From Diplodia intermedia (lineage: Eukaryota; Ascomycota; Dothideomycetes; Botryosphaeriales; Botryosphaeriaceae), in the NCBI GenBank assembly GCA_021495925.1, contig JAKEKT010000003.1:124001-188000 (forward strand): DNA of 64,000 bases. The letters run 5' to 3'. Shown here one piece after another: positions 1 to 10,101 of the stretch (position 1 is the stretch's first letter; the number at the start of each line of letters is the position of its first letter). The translations under genes were made by a program, and so were the position numbers. The notes below the pieces were generated by a model, which had not been told where the DNA came from, did no database searches, and saw only the letters and a list, made by a program, of their open reading frames with translations.

Positions 1-1007
1 TAGCCAGCGCAATGAATGGGAATACATACACCATGAACAGACGAGCACCAATACCGGCGTAAGAGCCACGGAGACCAAGCTCCTTGGCGATCTTGATCAG
101 GCGGGTGGTGGTGCCCTCACCAGGAGCGCCCTTGGTCTTGTTGATCTTGGACAGCATGGTGTCGGCAGGCTGGGAGACGAGGGCGGCAGCGAAACCAGCA
201 ATCAGACCGGAGCCAAGGTTGACGGCAGTCTGGGCGGGGTTGGACAGAGAGCTCTTGTCAATGCGCTTGTAGACGGCCTCGGAGACCTTCTCGTAGACGA
301 CGAACTTGGCCATGGTGTAAGGAACCCTGGAATTGGCTTAGCATGGGTGCGGGCGGAAAAGCGAGGGTCAGAGATACGTACTGCTTGAAGAGAATGGGAC
401 CGAAACCAGAGTAGAAAGCGCCAACACCCTCGCTCTTGGCGATCTTGGTGAAACCGCTGATAAGACCGTTGGCGAAGGTAGGGTCGGAGACGAGACGGAT
501 GCGGGTAGCCTCAAGGGGGCACAGGGCGATGTCGGCGAAGAACTCGGCGGCAGCGGACGAAGCGAGGTAGACGGCAGTACGGTTGTTGGCAGCGGCCTCG
601 TAGCCAATGGCGTTGATGGACTGCTGCTTGAAGAACTCGTAACCACCGAACTTGAAGGCACCCTGGAGGAAGTAGCCAGCGAAGGTAGGGCCGACACCGG
701 TCCAGACAGCGCCGAAGCCCTTCTCGCCAATGATCTGCTTGAAGCCGCCGATGAGACCGCGGTTGTACTTGAGCGGGTCAAGCTGGATGGAGGTCTTGAC
801 GCTGCAGAGACGGGGCGGTCAGCACGGGGCGCGAAGAGCAGTGGGATTTGGAGCGACCTACACATCGACGGGGGTCAGAGCACCGTGGGTGAGGGAGCAG
901 CAGACAGCGCCGGCGAAGGCGAAGCGGGAGTACAGCTGGAGGCCGCTGAGCTGGCCGGGCTTGTTAGCCTCGACCTTAGCCTTGATCTCGTCAATCTTCG
1001 AGGCCAT
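1..1007 (-). CDS. MIR1: Mitochondrial phosphate carrier protein (3' end cut by window edge)
   Basis: This inner-membrane carrier imports inorganic phosphate with protons into the mitochondrial matrix for ATP synthesis. The exons are 862-1007, 382-801 and 1-326, with introns of 60 and 55 nt. The spliced frame gives about 297 residues and is still open at base 1, so roughly the last 10-20 residues lie outside the window. The mitochondrial-carrier signature is repeated: TPVDVVKTSIQLD after the first helix, then CPLEATRIRLVS, then SQPADTMLSKINK, which are the P-x-D/E-x-x-K/R motifs of the three repeats. The PVDVVK and PLEATR variants are those of phosphate carriers rather than ADP/ATP carriers. 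The start MASKIDEIK is the first ATG of the frame. The gene points away from the coiled-coil gene at 1862. Identification is strong; only the missing end is uncertain. Confidence 0.95.
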
Positions 1008-1861
1008 TGTGAGGGTCGCGACGGAGGAGGGAGGGACGACGCGGTGGAGTGGAGATGGAGAAGTGGACGGGGAGAGAGGATGGAGGACTTGTCGACGTTT
1101 CTTTAGGGATGTCGCTCAAAGCTTTCCGCTGCGCAAGGTCATAGCGTCGGGCCTGCGGCAAAACTCGCCCCAATTCCCGGATAGACCCGACGCAAAGGCA
1201 TGGCCGCACGCCTCGCGCCCGCCACACACAGCTGCCGGCCACGCTGCGCACCACGGCGTGCAAAACTCGGCCTTAACCCCGTTGTCCATCGGCGTTGGGG
1301 CCTTCCCCTGGCCCCCGCCCAACACCCACTCTACATCATCGCGCTGAGCAGGCTTGAGAGCCGGTGGCCGGGTGCGCCAGTCGCATTGCCCTAGGCGCTG
1401 CGCTGCGACGGACGGAGAATGCGGCTCTGGGCATTGCATGGTGCAAAGCTTTTCCCGGGCTGACGTGCTCCCGACCTGCCATCCGGAGTCGACGTGCGTA
1501 TGCCGACGCGCCCACGCGCCCTAGCGATCCGCTGCCTTACGTCATTCCGGCCCGATCTCGTCCGCCTCGCAGACCGCCGGGCCCCCGTTCCACGCTTTCA
1601 CGCTCTCAATAATGCACAAGAAACCGCGGGCCTGACTAACGGGGCAGCGCTAATTGGCGGTCAAGGGATTTATTTGAATAATGCACGAGGTTGGGTGCAA
1701 TTGCTTATAGTCTTATCTAGACGCCCAGCTCCTCTTATCATACAAACTTCCGCTACGCCTCTGTGGCAACGCCAACTGCTACGACGGCGTTTCAGCATTA
1801 TTGATTCTAGGCTGCTTTCTTCGCTCACCGATTGTTCAGCCACCGCTCGTTTCACCTCTGT
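1008..1861. other. Intergenic region upstream of MIR1
   Basis: GC-rich noncoding sequence that should contain the MIR1 promoter and the 3' flank of the coiled-coil gene. Several open frames overlap on both strands, but none has recognisable protein content. No tRNA, repeat or clear motif was seen. Confidence 0.5.
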
Positions 1862-2980
1862 TCATTGAAAGTCCAGCGCCAATCGCGCGTCCTTCAGCGC
1901 ACTTATCGTGTCCACGGTTGCCAGAATCGTCTTCTCGACGTCTTCCTCGATCGTCTCCACAAACCTCCTGGTCGAATTCACCACTGCCCTCGCCGCTTCC
2001 AGTTCGGTTTTGCCTTCGAACATATAGTCCAAAGCCTTTGGGTGTTCGAGACGTCGCCGCATCTCCTCGTTGCGGGCCGTTTCGCCCTCGACATCTGCCG
2101 CCATTAGCCTGCGGACCCGTGTATGGACCCTCAGCATGCTCTGTTCGGAAAGCTTCAGTAGACACTCGGTTGTCTCTGTCTGGTTCTCAACCACATCAAG
2201 GCCGCTGTCGACAGCTTCTGTAAGCCTTTCGGCCGTGGCTATTGCCTTTGAAACCAACGACTGAGCCGTGTCCGTGCGAGCGTTGAGCTCAGCCTTCTGA
2301 ATGTCATGGAAGGCTTGCAAATCCAGCAATTCCTGCACCTTGTGCGTGTAGTCAAACCCCGACGCACTCTTCCACTCTCTCAGAGCCGTCATCTTGCACT
2401 CCTCCCACATCTTCTTGTTTGCAGCTCGCTCCATCTTGTGATTCCTGGCCCGTATTCTTCCCCACTCAACTTCACTCAAACCCTGACCGCTCATGATCCT
2501 ACGGTGCTGCTCCCTGGCATCCTCTTCCTTTTGCCTTTGCAACTCTTGGCCGGCCCGGGTTTCCAGCCTCCGCATCCATCCATCGCTCAAATTCGCTAAC
2601 AGCCAGTCTGTGTCATCTTCCTCGGCCACGACTCCGGCCTCACTTGGGTCTTTTGCTGCAAGTGTGTGATTGTAGCACATAAGATCTGCAAGCAGAGTCC
2701 TGTACTGCATGACTCGGCATTCCTTGGAAGTCAACCCTTCTATAGTCGCGCTCTCCAGCCTGGGTTGCAGTTCGCGCTTGGTCCATCGTTGCTCAGGTTC
2801 GGAGATTTTCTGTTGAAGTACTCCGGTGAAGCTGGTCCTTGGCGAGTCCTTCAAACTACCCACAATGTGGCTGACTTCCGGCATTTTCGTGTTCACGAAT
2901 ACTAGTTTTGAGCCCTGTGCAGGGAGACCGGGATTTCGACGAGCTGTGAGTTTGTAAGTTTTGGAGGATGTAAGTGCCAT
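1862..2980 (-). CDS. Unknown coiled-coil protein, 372 residues
   Basis: I do not recognise this protein. The frame stays open upstream to 3385, but that extension has low-quality composition (many Cys, Leu and Trp) and overlaps a palindromic repeat. I therefore chose the ATG giving MALTSSKTYKLT. The predicted protein is hydrophilic. The first third is basic and serine/proline-containing. A charged helical stretch around residues 145-230 is rich in Glu, Arg and Lys, and a long heptad-like C-terminal half contains AELNARTDTAQSLVSKA and RRFVETIEEDVEKTI. No signal peptide or membrane segment is visible. It is intronless as drawn, although an undetected 5' intron is possible. It is transcribed towards MIR1's promoter region and away from the small gene at 3757. 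A structural or scaffold role would be a guess. Confidence 0.6.
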   Translation of the reverse strand: MALTSSKTYKLTARRNPGLPAQGSKLVFVNTKMPEVSHIVGSLKDSPRTSFTGVLQQKISEPEQRWTKRELQPRLESATIEGLTSKECRVMQYRTLLADLMCYNHTLAAKDPSEAGVVAEEDDTDWLLANLSDGWMRRLETRAGQELQRQKEEDAREQHRRIMSGQGLSEVEWGRIRARNHKMERAANKKMWEECKMTALREWKSASGFDYTHKVQELLDLQAFHDIQKAELNARTDTAQSLVSKAIATAERLTEAVDSGLDVVENQTETTECLLKLSEQSMLRVHTRVRRLMAADVEGETARNEEMRRRLEHPKALDYMFEGKTELEAARAVVNSTRRFVETIEEDVEKTILATVDTISALKDARLALDFQ

Positions 2981-3756
2981 GATACCTAACAAAAGAGGCG
3001 ACAGATTGAGAGTAATCGGCAGACCCTCGTGAGCTTCTTTGACCAGCCTTGTAACACGCGACCAACAAAACAGCAGACGCATCGGCGCCATGGTAACATT
3101 GCAGCTGTGAAGGGTGAGAGGTCCAAAGAAACGCGTCTCGTGCTCTTCTATGACTGCTACATGTGCTGGTTGCCATTGTTCGACGACCGCAACATGTGAG
3201 AAGCGGAGACCACGTGGAGACAAAGTCGGCAGACACTTGGAGCATGCGGGGCCTTTCATGGCAGGGACCGCAGGACTGCCACAGCAGGCGGCCAAATAGT
3301 TGAGACTACCCGCGTCTACCCGATAAAGATATAACACGATACGTAAAGGTAGTTGAAGCCAATATCTGGACCCATTTGTGCACATTCAAGACTCGTATCT
3401 ACGTCCGGACATTGGCTCCAACTACACATGTACGGAGAGTGGCAGGTGTCCAGAGGGCTCAAATCTTTGACTTCGTGACGTACATCAACCCGGCTAGTTG
3501 CGGATCCTCCCGCGTAGCGTGGATCGGGTCAACCTATACCATCCATCATACCACAAGGGGCGTAGCTCCTAGATCTCAGATCTCGTCGGGTTCCGCAATG
3601 ATGATATCATATTTTGTGCAGCGAACGTCAAAGGCGGGAAGCTGAATCCTTTCAATGACGCACTTGGGGCATGCTTCAAATGCATATAAGCTGTAGGCGT
3701 GTCATAACCACAATCACCTTCATCGAAAACTACACTTAAATCCATCAATTTCAAAC
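2981..3756. other. Divergent intergenic region between the coiled-coil gene and the small GSIGKQFT gene
   Basis: Presumed shared promoter region for the two divergent genes. It contains palindromic element A (3348-3427). No other gene is visible. Confidence 0.5.
3348..3427. repeat. Palindromic repeat element A
   Basis: The left arm begins GGTAGTTGAAGCCAATATC and contains TCTGGAC. The right arm, read on the minus strand, begins GTAGTTGGAGCCAATGTC and contains TCCGGACGTA. The loop contains GCACATTCAAGACTCG, a stretch shared with element C. It belongs to the dispersed family described in the findings. Confidence 0.75.
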
Positions 3757-4324
3757 ATGTCGGGCTACTCCACCAACCAGCTTGACGGCGACCAGAGCGC
3801 CAAGGCCATGGATGCCGGCGCCTCTGCGTATGTATTTCCACAGCTGTCTCATCATCTTGGAGTCCGCAAAAGCTGATGCCTAAGCGACAGTGCTCACAAG
3901 AACGTCGACCTCAACGAGGGCATCCACGAGGAATCACAGATTAGAAACGTACCTTATCACTCATCCTGTGACCCTGCTTTTTGAACATCATGACTGATTG
4001 AATACGGTACAGGAGCCCGTGGGAACCAAGACTGCCGGAATGGGCACTTCGATGTTCAGTTCGGAGGGCTCCATCGGAAAACAGTTCACCAGTAAGTTCA
4101 CCGAATGGCAATCAGCAGCATCGCTTGGCTGCATACAACAGGAACCACTGGCTAACCGGTCATCAACAATAGCCCAAGGAGTTCTTGGGGGAACCGCACA
4201 GAAGCTTGGAGGCCCTTTCGACGCGCGGGGCTCGATTGGGAAGCAGTTCACGGACAAGGGTTCGATTGGCGGTACGGTGCAGGACCACTTGGGCCAGGGC
4301 GAGTCCAACAGCATCAGGAAGTAG
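3757..4324 (+). CDS. Small hydrophilic Gly-rich protein with repeated GSIGKQFT motif, 119 residues
   Basis: I do not recognise the family by name. Four exons (3757-3827, 3891-3948, 4013-4091, 4173-4324) join in frame to 119 residues. The borders are good: donors GTATGT, GTACCT and GTAAGT, and acceptors ending CAG, CAG and TAG. The protein starts MSGYSTNQLDGDQSAK, carries GSIGKQFT twice (separated by about 30 residues) plus a related KGSIGGTVQD, and ends in SNSIRK. It has no Cys or Trp, no signal peptide and no membrane helix, so it resembles an intrinsically disordered, stress-type hydrophilic protein. That resemblance is inference from composition only. The clean frame across four exons argues for a real gene. 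Elements B and C lie downstream of it. Confidence 0.75.
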
Positions 4325-4621
4325 ATCATGACCTTCTGCAAGGGTAGTATAAATGAGATTTGAACCCACATGTCGGCTTCGCAAAGAGAAGAGCTGCGAA
4401 GTACGACTACAGCTGGCGGGAGAAGATTCAGGCTCGCCGAAGACGATGCACTCAAGCGCCGCGTTCCTCGGCTCTAGGACCGCATTTCTGGCCTCGTGGA
4501 CCGCGTTTCTCGCCCGCAGCTCCCCAATCCGAGCTGATGAAGGGCTGCACTAAGTGCAGCCTCCGATGGGACACGTCGTTCTTCGGCGGCGGTGGTGGTG
4601 GTGGTGAGCGACGCTGGTGTA

Positions 4622-4777
4622 GCTACCGCATCACATTTATGGGCAGTTGAACACAAGATCTGGACGTAAATGTGAGATTTAAATGCGCACACTTACATCC
4701 GGATCTTGTATTCAACTGCTTATCAATATCTTGGAAAGGCAGATGCGGGCGGACAATTTCTTTTGTCACCCACCGTG
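4622..4777. repeat. Palindromic repeat element B, truncated relative of composite element E
   Basis: The hairpin arms start at GGGCAGTTGAACACAAGATC (4641) and end at CTTGTATTCAACTGC (about 4719). The flanks match element E at 20175-20438: GCATCACATTTATGGGCAG on the left, and GGCAGATGCGGGCGG followed by TTTTGTCACC on the right. It appears to be E with one outer arm and one inner duplicate missing. Confidence 0.75.
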
Positions 4778-4815
4778 CTGCCGTCCACAACCAGATTATG
4801 CACTCTTCCTAAATA

Positions 4816-4893
4816 GGTAGTCGGATGCATTGTCTGGACGAATTTGCGCGCATTCAAGACTCGCATTCACTTCCTGAGACTACATTCAACTAA
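4816..4893. repeat. Palindromic repeat element C (diverged)
   Basis: The left arm is GGTAGTCGGATGCATTGTC followed by TGGACG. The right arm, reverse-complemented, starts TTTAGTTGAATGTAG. The loop CGCATTCAAGACTCGCATTC matches that of element A. The arms have diverged more than in the other copies. Confidence 0.6.
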
Positions 4894-5124
4894 ACATGGT
4901 AATGCAGTGTCTGTGTAAGAGATGCGAGTGAGATGACTGCTGACGATGACGTCGGGTGGGTGACGCCGATGCAAACTGTGTCTCTGCCGCCCGCCGTAAC
5001 ACTTTTTGCGCGTCTGCCGCCTGTGGCCCGCCCGCTTTGCCGGCGCGTCACCCGTTGCACCTACGCTTCCACATCTTTCTCTCCTCCGCACTTCCTGACC
5101 GCCAGGTCTGTTCATCAATCCAGC

Positions 5125-6372
5125 ATGGCCGACGACCCCCTCCTCGCTCTCCAAGACTCCGACTACAACTCCGCATCCGACGAAGAATTCGACCCCACCG
5201 CCGCAGAAGCAGAAGTCGCCGCCGACGACGCCTCCATCTCCAGCTCCGACAACGAAGGAGCCGCGAAAAAAAGGGCGGAACCCGCCAAGAAGAGCGCTAA
5301 GCGCAAACGTGGCGCCGCCGACGACGACGACAATGATGAGCTCGACTCGGGCGACGAGGCCACCATCGCGGTCGCACGGCGGCGTCAGCAGCAGCGTAGC
5401 GGCAATAAGAAGCAGCGCCAGGAGGGGAAGGGACAGGACAACGACGATGTGGAGCTTTTGAGCGATGATGGTGGTGAAGGTGGGCTGGTCAAGACGCGCG
5501 CGCAGCGGCGCATGGAGAAGAAAGAGCGGAGGCCGCTGGCGCGCGTGGACGGCGCAACCGCGGATGTAGATGCGATCTGGGCAGCGTTAAGCACAGCGCC
5601 GGTGGGAAAGAAAGAGGACGAGAAGACGGACAGGGTTGAGGGGGCGGGTCACGATGAAATCGCAGTCAGAGGGAACGAGGAGGAGGCGCGGGATGCCGCA
5701 CCCGCGGAGGACATCGAAGAGATGATCATGATCAAGCGGACTTACGACTTCGCCGGCGACCGCATAACTGAAGAGCGTCAGGTGCCCAAGTCGTCGGCTG
5801 AGGCGAAGCTGTACCTTGCTCAGCAGCAGGAGAAGCAGGAGAAGCAGGAGAAGCAGCAAGCTTCAGGCAGGCAGACGGCAGAGTCTTCCGCAACGCCCGA
5901 TTTGGATGGAAAAGATGCCGTCGAGGGCGAAGAAGTGCAAGAGCCGGCCAGACCTGGTGTACGGCGACCGCTCCACCGCCCCTCACGTTTCGAATCGAAC
6001 CCTACTGCCGAAGTGAAAGGGCTTCCGCCAGAGAAACAGCTCACCTGGGCGCGGCGTCGTGTCTTGCTTGACCCCAACGCTGCCACGTCTCTCCATGCCT
6101 CTGCAACGCCCAATGCCACCGCAGACGCTCAGGCTGCGAACGTGGCAGCAATCGCGGCGAAGAAGGGCAGGGACAAGGCACAGAAGCTCAATACGGTGGA
6201 CAAGAGTAGGCTGGATTGGGCCGGCTATGTCGACAAAGAGGGCATCGCAGATGAACTGGACGAGTACGGCCGCGCCAAGGAGGGTTACCTTGGTCGCATG
6301 GATTTCTTGAGCCGTGTGGATGAGAGGAGGGAAGAGGAGCGGAGGGCTGCAAAGGCCGCATTGAAGACGTAG
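5125..6372 (+). CDS. SWC5: SWR1-complex protein 5 (BCNT/CFDP1 family)
   Basis: Subunit of the SWR1 chromatin remodeller, which exchanges histone H2A for H2A.Z in nucleosomes; it is nuclear. The single exon gives 415 residues from MADDPLLALQDSD. The frame is open to an ATG at 4933, but that extension lacks acidic character and is probably 5' UTR. The N-terminal third is very acidic (DSDYNSASDEEFDP, ADDDDNDELDSGDE) with basic patches, as expected for a histone-binding tail. A Gln/Glu/Lys repeat (QQQEKQEKQEKQQ) lies near residue 235. The C-terminal BCNT domain, about residues 335-410, shows KLNTVDKSRLDWAGYVDKEG, then EGYLGRMDFLSRVDERR, which defines the family. SWC5 converges with APC4, with only 290 bp between the stop codons. 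Identification is strong. Confidence 0.93.
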   Translation: MADDPLLALQDSDYNSASDEEFDPTAAEAEVAADDASISSSDNEGAAKKRAEPAKKSAKRKRGAADDDDNDELDSGDEATIAVARRRQQQRSGNKKQRQEGKGQDNDDVELLSDDGGEGGLVKTRAQRRMEKKERRPLARVDGATADVDAIWAALSTAPVGKKEDEKTDRVEGAGHDEIAVRGNEEEARDAAPAEDIEEMIMIKRTYDFAGDRITEERQVPKSSAEAKLYLAQQQEKQEKQEKQQASGRQTAESSATPDLDGKDAVEGEEVQEPARPGVRRPLHRPSRFESNPTAEVKGLPPEKQLTWARRRVLLDPNAATSLHASATPNATADAQAANVAAIAAKKGRDKAQKLNTVDKSRLDWAGYVDKEGIADELDEYGRAKEGYLGRMDFLSRVDERREEERRAAKAALKT

Positions 6373-6662
6373 AGTGGACGGCGATACGATACCCTGTGTC
6401 CTTCTGTATTATTATCGAAAGTGCGTCGTAACGAGAAATAGCTTGGAGAAGCTTCCCTCCGGGCGAAATGTACCTCCTGAGACAATATACCAGCAAAGAA
6501 CGTGCTCTTCTGGATTGACAAACTATTACCTGCGCAGCCGAAATCTCTATTAAGATCTCCGTGGGTATCATCAGCGAAGACCCATCACTTCGCATCCCAC
6601 AATCAAGTTCAGCCAATCCTCCCTGAACATTCAACCCCTCTTCAACCCGTTGAACGCTATAC

Positions 6663-9473
6663 TCAGCCACTCATGATCGTATCCACTGTTGTATCTCCCT
6701 CTCCTTCCTTCTCAATGTCATAGTCCAGGTCATAGACCTTGTAATGCTTGAGATCATTGCCCAGGACGCATACGACGCGCCTGTCCTTACGGCCGTTGAT
6801 ATCGATTTTGGCCGGTGTGAAGCGCTCGCTTGAAGGGAAAACATGCTTGACAAACGCTGCCCAGTCATCGGGCGTATCCATTACCCAGGTTTGGCGAGAT
6901 TCGTCGGACGGAGGCGTGCCATCGGGCAGAGAGTACCTGCTAGCGGACTGGGAGAGGAGCTCCAATGAATGATGGAGTGTACTGGGGGTCCGATCTGTAG
7001 CGTAGGCGGAGTAGGGGAGGGAAAGGAGATAAGATGTGTCTCATATGTGTCAGCTTGTTTGGAACAAAAGGGCTTGCGGGGTGGCTCACCATCCCTCCGA
7101 AGAAGGACCATGAATGTGCTGTCATCGACGAACTTGATGTCTACGACTTCGCAGCCCTTGAATTTGACGGTGACAGCTTGCATGGAGCGGACAGAATTCG
7201 TGATACTATTGAACACGTCGCAGTGTACAATACGATGGAGCCGAACTGGAGATGGTCAGCCCAAGTAGTCAGCCGAGCTGTCATTCGCCTTACCTTCGCT
7301 CTTGGCTTCTTGGGGAACAAGGACCAAATAAGTTGATATATCAGACGAGTCCTCCAACTCCTACATAGATGTCAGAAATGCTCGGCGCCGAAAAGTGGGT
7401 AGGTGATACACATACCTCGAAGACCATCCTTACGTCTCTAGCTTCGGACACGGCACCATCCTCCAACACCAGCCCACAATCCATGCTACTGTTTTTTGCT
7501 TGCCATGCCGTCATCTGAGCGAAAAGCTCTCGACATTGCGATTGCAGAATCTCTTGAAGGGTCCAAGCACACAAGCTTCCATCTGGAATCAACTCATCGT
7601 GGCGATGGATGTTCATGTTTAGCTTTACGTGCTCATACGCCAACAGCTCGGGTCTGGGATCGACAATATCCGCTTGGCGTCTCAAGAACGGTGCAAGCTT
7701 GCTCTTGGTCAAAGCGCCAGGAATATAGGCGAGCAACAGGCCATGATCAAGACCAGGGTCTCTCTCGGCTGCCTCTTCGGCAGATTGTGACGAGGGGTCG
7801 GAGGCTTGAGTGTCGATTTCGTGACGAAGCCATCTGGAGAAAGCGGTGAATTGACGCCTCTCTTCTCCGGCGTAGACCAGCACATTGTGTGCAAGGAGGC
7901 GAAGACAGCGAAGTGTATCGAGGATGTTGCTGAGCTCCTCTGGAGGGACATTGATGATTTTACTGGACCCTGAATAGCGAGCAAGACCACGAAGCATGCT
8001 CACTACAATACTGGTACGGTCGAGCGCTGGTATGATGTTCTCGTGGGTTATCTCCAATACCTTGGTGTAGCCCTGGCTGGCAGCTTGATCCCATCTCTTA
8101 TGGCCCTGTTGCAAGGTCAGCAGGATGTATCAGAAAATGTAGACAAATACGTGCATTTTCTGCCAGTTCGTCAACCAACCACTCTTTGATAGTTGGAGGA
8201 CAGTGCCCGGTTACAGCCACATGGTACAAGTTCGAGATAAGATCGCCTTCTCCCTTTTCTTCCAGAGTCTCGCTGATGTTCCTCATGAACCTTGAAGGCA
8301 GGTCCCGTGCATTATGGAAGTAAGCGACAATGGTTCGAAGGCACGACTGCAGATACTGCAGGAGATTTTGTAGTTGGGCAGTCTTGGATGCAATAAGGTG
8401 GAGGTAGATTCCGTTCGAGGGAATGAATCGAAGTGTGAGAGGAACAAGGGTGACGCGTGGTCTCTCCCATGACTCGCTCTCCATCTCGATGAGGGACAGA
8501 TGGCTGCAGGAATACGGATGCGAGGCGTGAAGGAGCGGCGTCTGATTCATCAGAGGCCATTCTGAGGGTATCCGCATACCGCCAATCTCCAGGGAATCAT
8601 ATATCGTAGGACTGACAGCTCCATTGTCGCAACCTATGAGCAGTACATCTACAGCATTACTGTCCCGCATGTGCTGTGAGTGGAATATTGCGTCGATGGA
8701 CTGCTGGGAGCTGAAAGCGTCCGTCGCCTTCGCCTTTGCCATCATCTGGAAGGGGTTTGCCGGTGGAGCTGGGATGAGCGGGAGCTTTGGAAGAGCGTCT
8801 TGCACGTCTATCAGCGCAATCTGGTCAGGGAGGTCTGGCGAGAGACCCAGTTTGGCCAGATCTGGTTGCCGTTCGAGGAAATCGTCCAGGGTAACTTCTT
8901 CTTTCTTCTGATCCCAGTCCTCAGTTGTATCAAACACGCCGTCAAATTGGGCGGACGAACGGCTAAGTCCGGGGGTCCTGACTCCAGTACGCTCCTTCAC
9001 AGCGGCGACGTCGATGAAGTTGACGCCCCATGCGAGCGACGAGATGCGTGGTGGGGACTCATCATCAGCGGCGAAGCCCACAGCCTCGCGGCGAACCTGC
9101 TTGACTGTCTTCCCCGTCTCCGACGAAACGATGTCTACAGAGCCGTCATCCCATGCAACAGCGATATGCTGGCCTGGAGGGTCCTTTGTCAGCGGTTGAG
9201 AAGATCACGTGCCGAGCAATATCCTGCCAAGCTGGGAAGAAGGTCTGTACCGTTGAACTTCCAGCACATGGAATCGACCTTGCTCTCGAGGGTCTTGCGC
9301 TTGAGGCCAAATGCGCGTTGGCCGTTCAGCCTGTAGACGTCCAGAGTCTCTTCTTGGGTAATCACGGCGACCAAATCCATCGTCGGGCAGTAAGATATGA
9401 GGCGAGGGCGGACAGGCTGCGGCAGGGCCTTCTCGGCCTGCAGCATCAGCGATGGTGCCTCGGGGGGCTCCAT
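6663..9473 (-). CDS. APC4: Anaphase-promoting complex subunit 4
   Basis: Scaffold subunit of the APC/C ubiquitin ligase, which drives mitotic exit. Six exons (9251-9473, 8155-9173, 7416-8105, 7294-7360, 7090-7245, 6663-6994) join in frame to 828 residues. The N-terminal WD40-like part includes SYCPTMDLVAVITQEE and, across the first intron, GQHIAVAWDDGSVDIVSSETG. The APC4 helical domain includes TIKEWLVDELAEN joined to GHKRWDQAASQGYTKV and ENIIPALDR, about residues 405-440. The C-terminal beta-rich part ends in GEGDTTVDTIMSG. The second intron (8106-8154, 49 nt) must use a GC donor (GCACGT) to keep frame. The start MEPPEAPSLMLQ was chosen because it lies just ahead of the first WD strand; upstream in-frame ATGs exist. 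Length is near the family norm. Confidence 0.9.
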
Positions 9474-10101
9474 TGTGAGCTGTAGGCCGTGAGGCGAGGT
9501 GGGCGGTGGGAGTTGCGGGTAGTAGAAGGTATCCTGGACGGGCGGAGCGAAGGCGAGATGGAAGTCGCGTCGCTTGGAAAACGCGTCGCTCGCACCTGCA
9601 GCAAGCCGCCCGCTACACGTCCAGACACCGCCGTCGCAAACAACTTCACGCATCATGGCTACTACGTCACGACGCACAAGCTGCACAGGTCCACAGCGGG
9701 CGACAAAGAAAATTAGGCCGACTCTCTAAGCCCCGTCGACGACGTCCTATAGGCAGTCGATTCCAATTCCGGACGAAGATGCGACCTTTAAAAACGCACA
9801 AATACGTCCGGATGTTGGATTCAGCTACCCGTGAATACAATGCATCATCTGTGGGAGGGCCTTTCTTGTTGTGCGTCGTGGGTCCAATATTAAACGGGCT
9901 TTGAATTATGGAGGCTCGACTTTTCAGCAGCTCCACTCTGGATTTTTGCTTGTCGATCCACGACACCAGATCATCTATCAGAAAACTAAACCAGCTTGTT
10001 TCCCCACAAAAAGCGTCCGTGGACCTGATCTAGACCCACTCCCGCTCCCACTCCCCAGACTCCCGCCTTCGTGACTGCAGCAAGCATGCACACATCAATC
10101 A
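9474..10101. other. Intergenic region between APC4 and RET2
   Basis: Contains the APC4 promoter, palindromic element D (9752-9830) and the RET2 3' flank. No gene is apparent. Confidence 0.5.
9752..9830. repeat. Palindromic repeat element D
   Basis: The left arm is GGCAGTCGATTCCAATTCC followed by GGACG. The right arm, on the minus strand, is GGGTAGCTGAATCCAACATC followed by CGGACGTATTTG. It is a clear hairpin with arms of about 33 nt and a short A/T-containing loop (TTTAAAAA). Confidence 0.75.

Larger units (their letters stand above)
4325..5124. other. Intergenic region with two palindromic elements, upstream of SWC5
   Basis: Holds the 3' flank of the small gene, a (GGT)n-like stretch near 4587-4603, repeat elements B and C, and the SWC5 promoter. 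No further gene was seen. Confidence 0.5.

Noticed and set aside
2981..3385. In-frame N-terminal extension of the coiled-coil gene
   Set aside because: Unlikely composition and overlap with palindromic element A; the later ATG is preferred.
4340..4420. tRNA-like B box (GGGTTCAAATC on the minus strand)
   Set aside because: The T-arm pairs weakly but the required acceptor strand is absent upstream.
4933..5124. In-frame N-terminal extension of SWC5
   Set aside because: Adds 64 residues unlike the acidic SWC5 N terminus; it could only be a mitochondrial-like leader, which makes no sense for SWR1.
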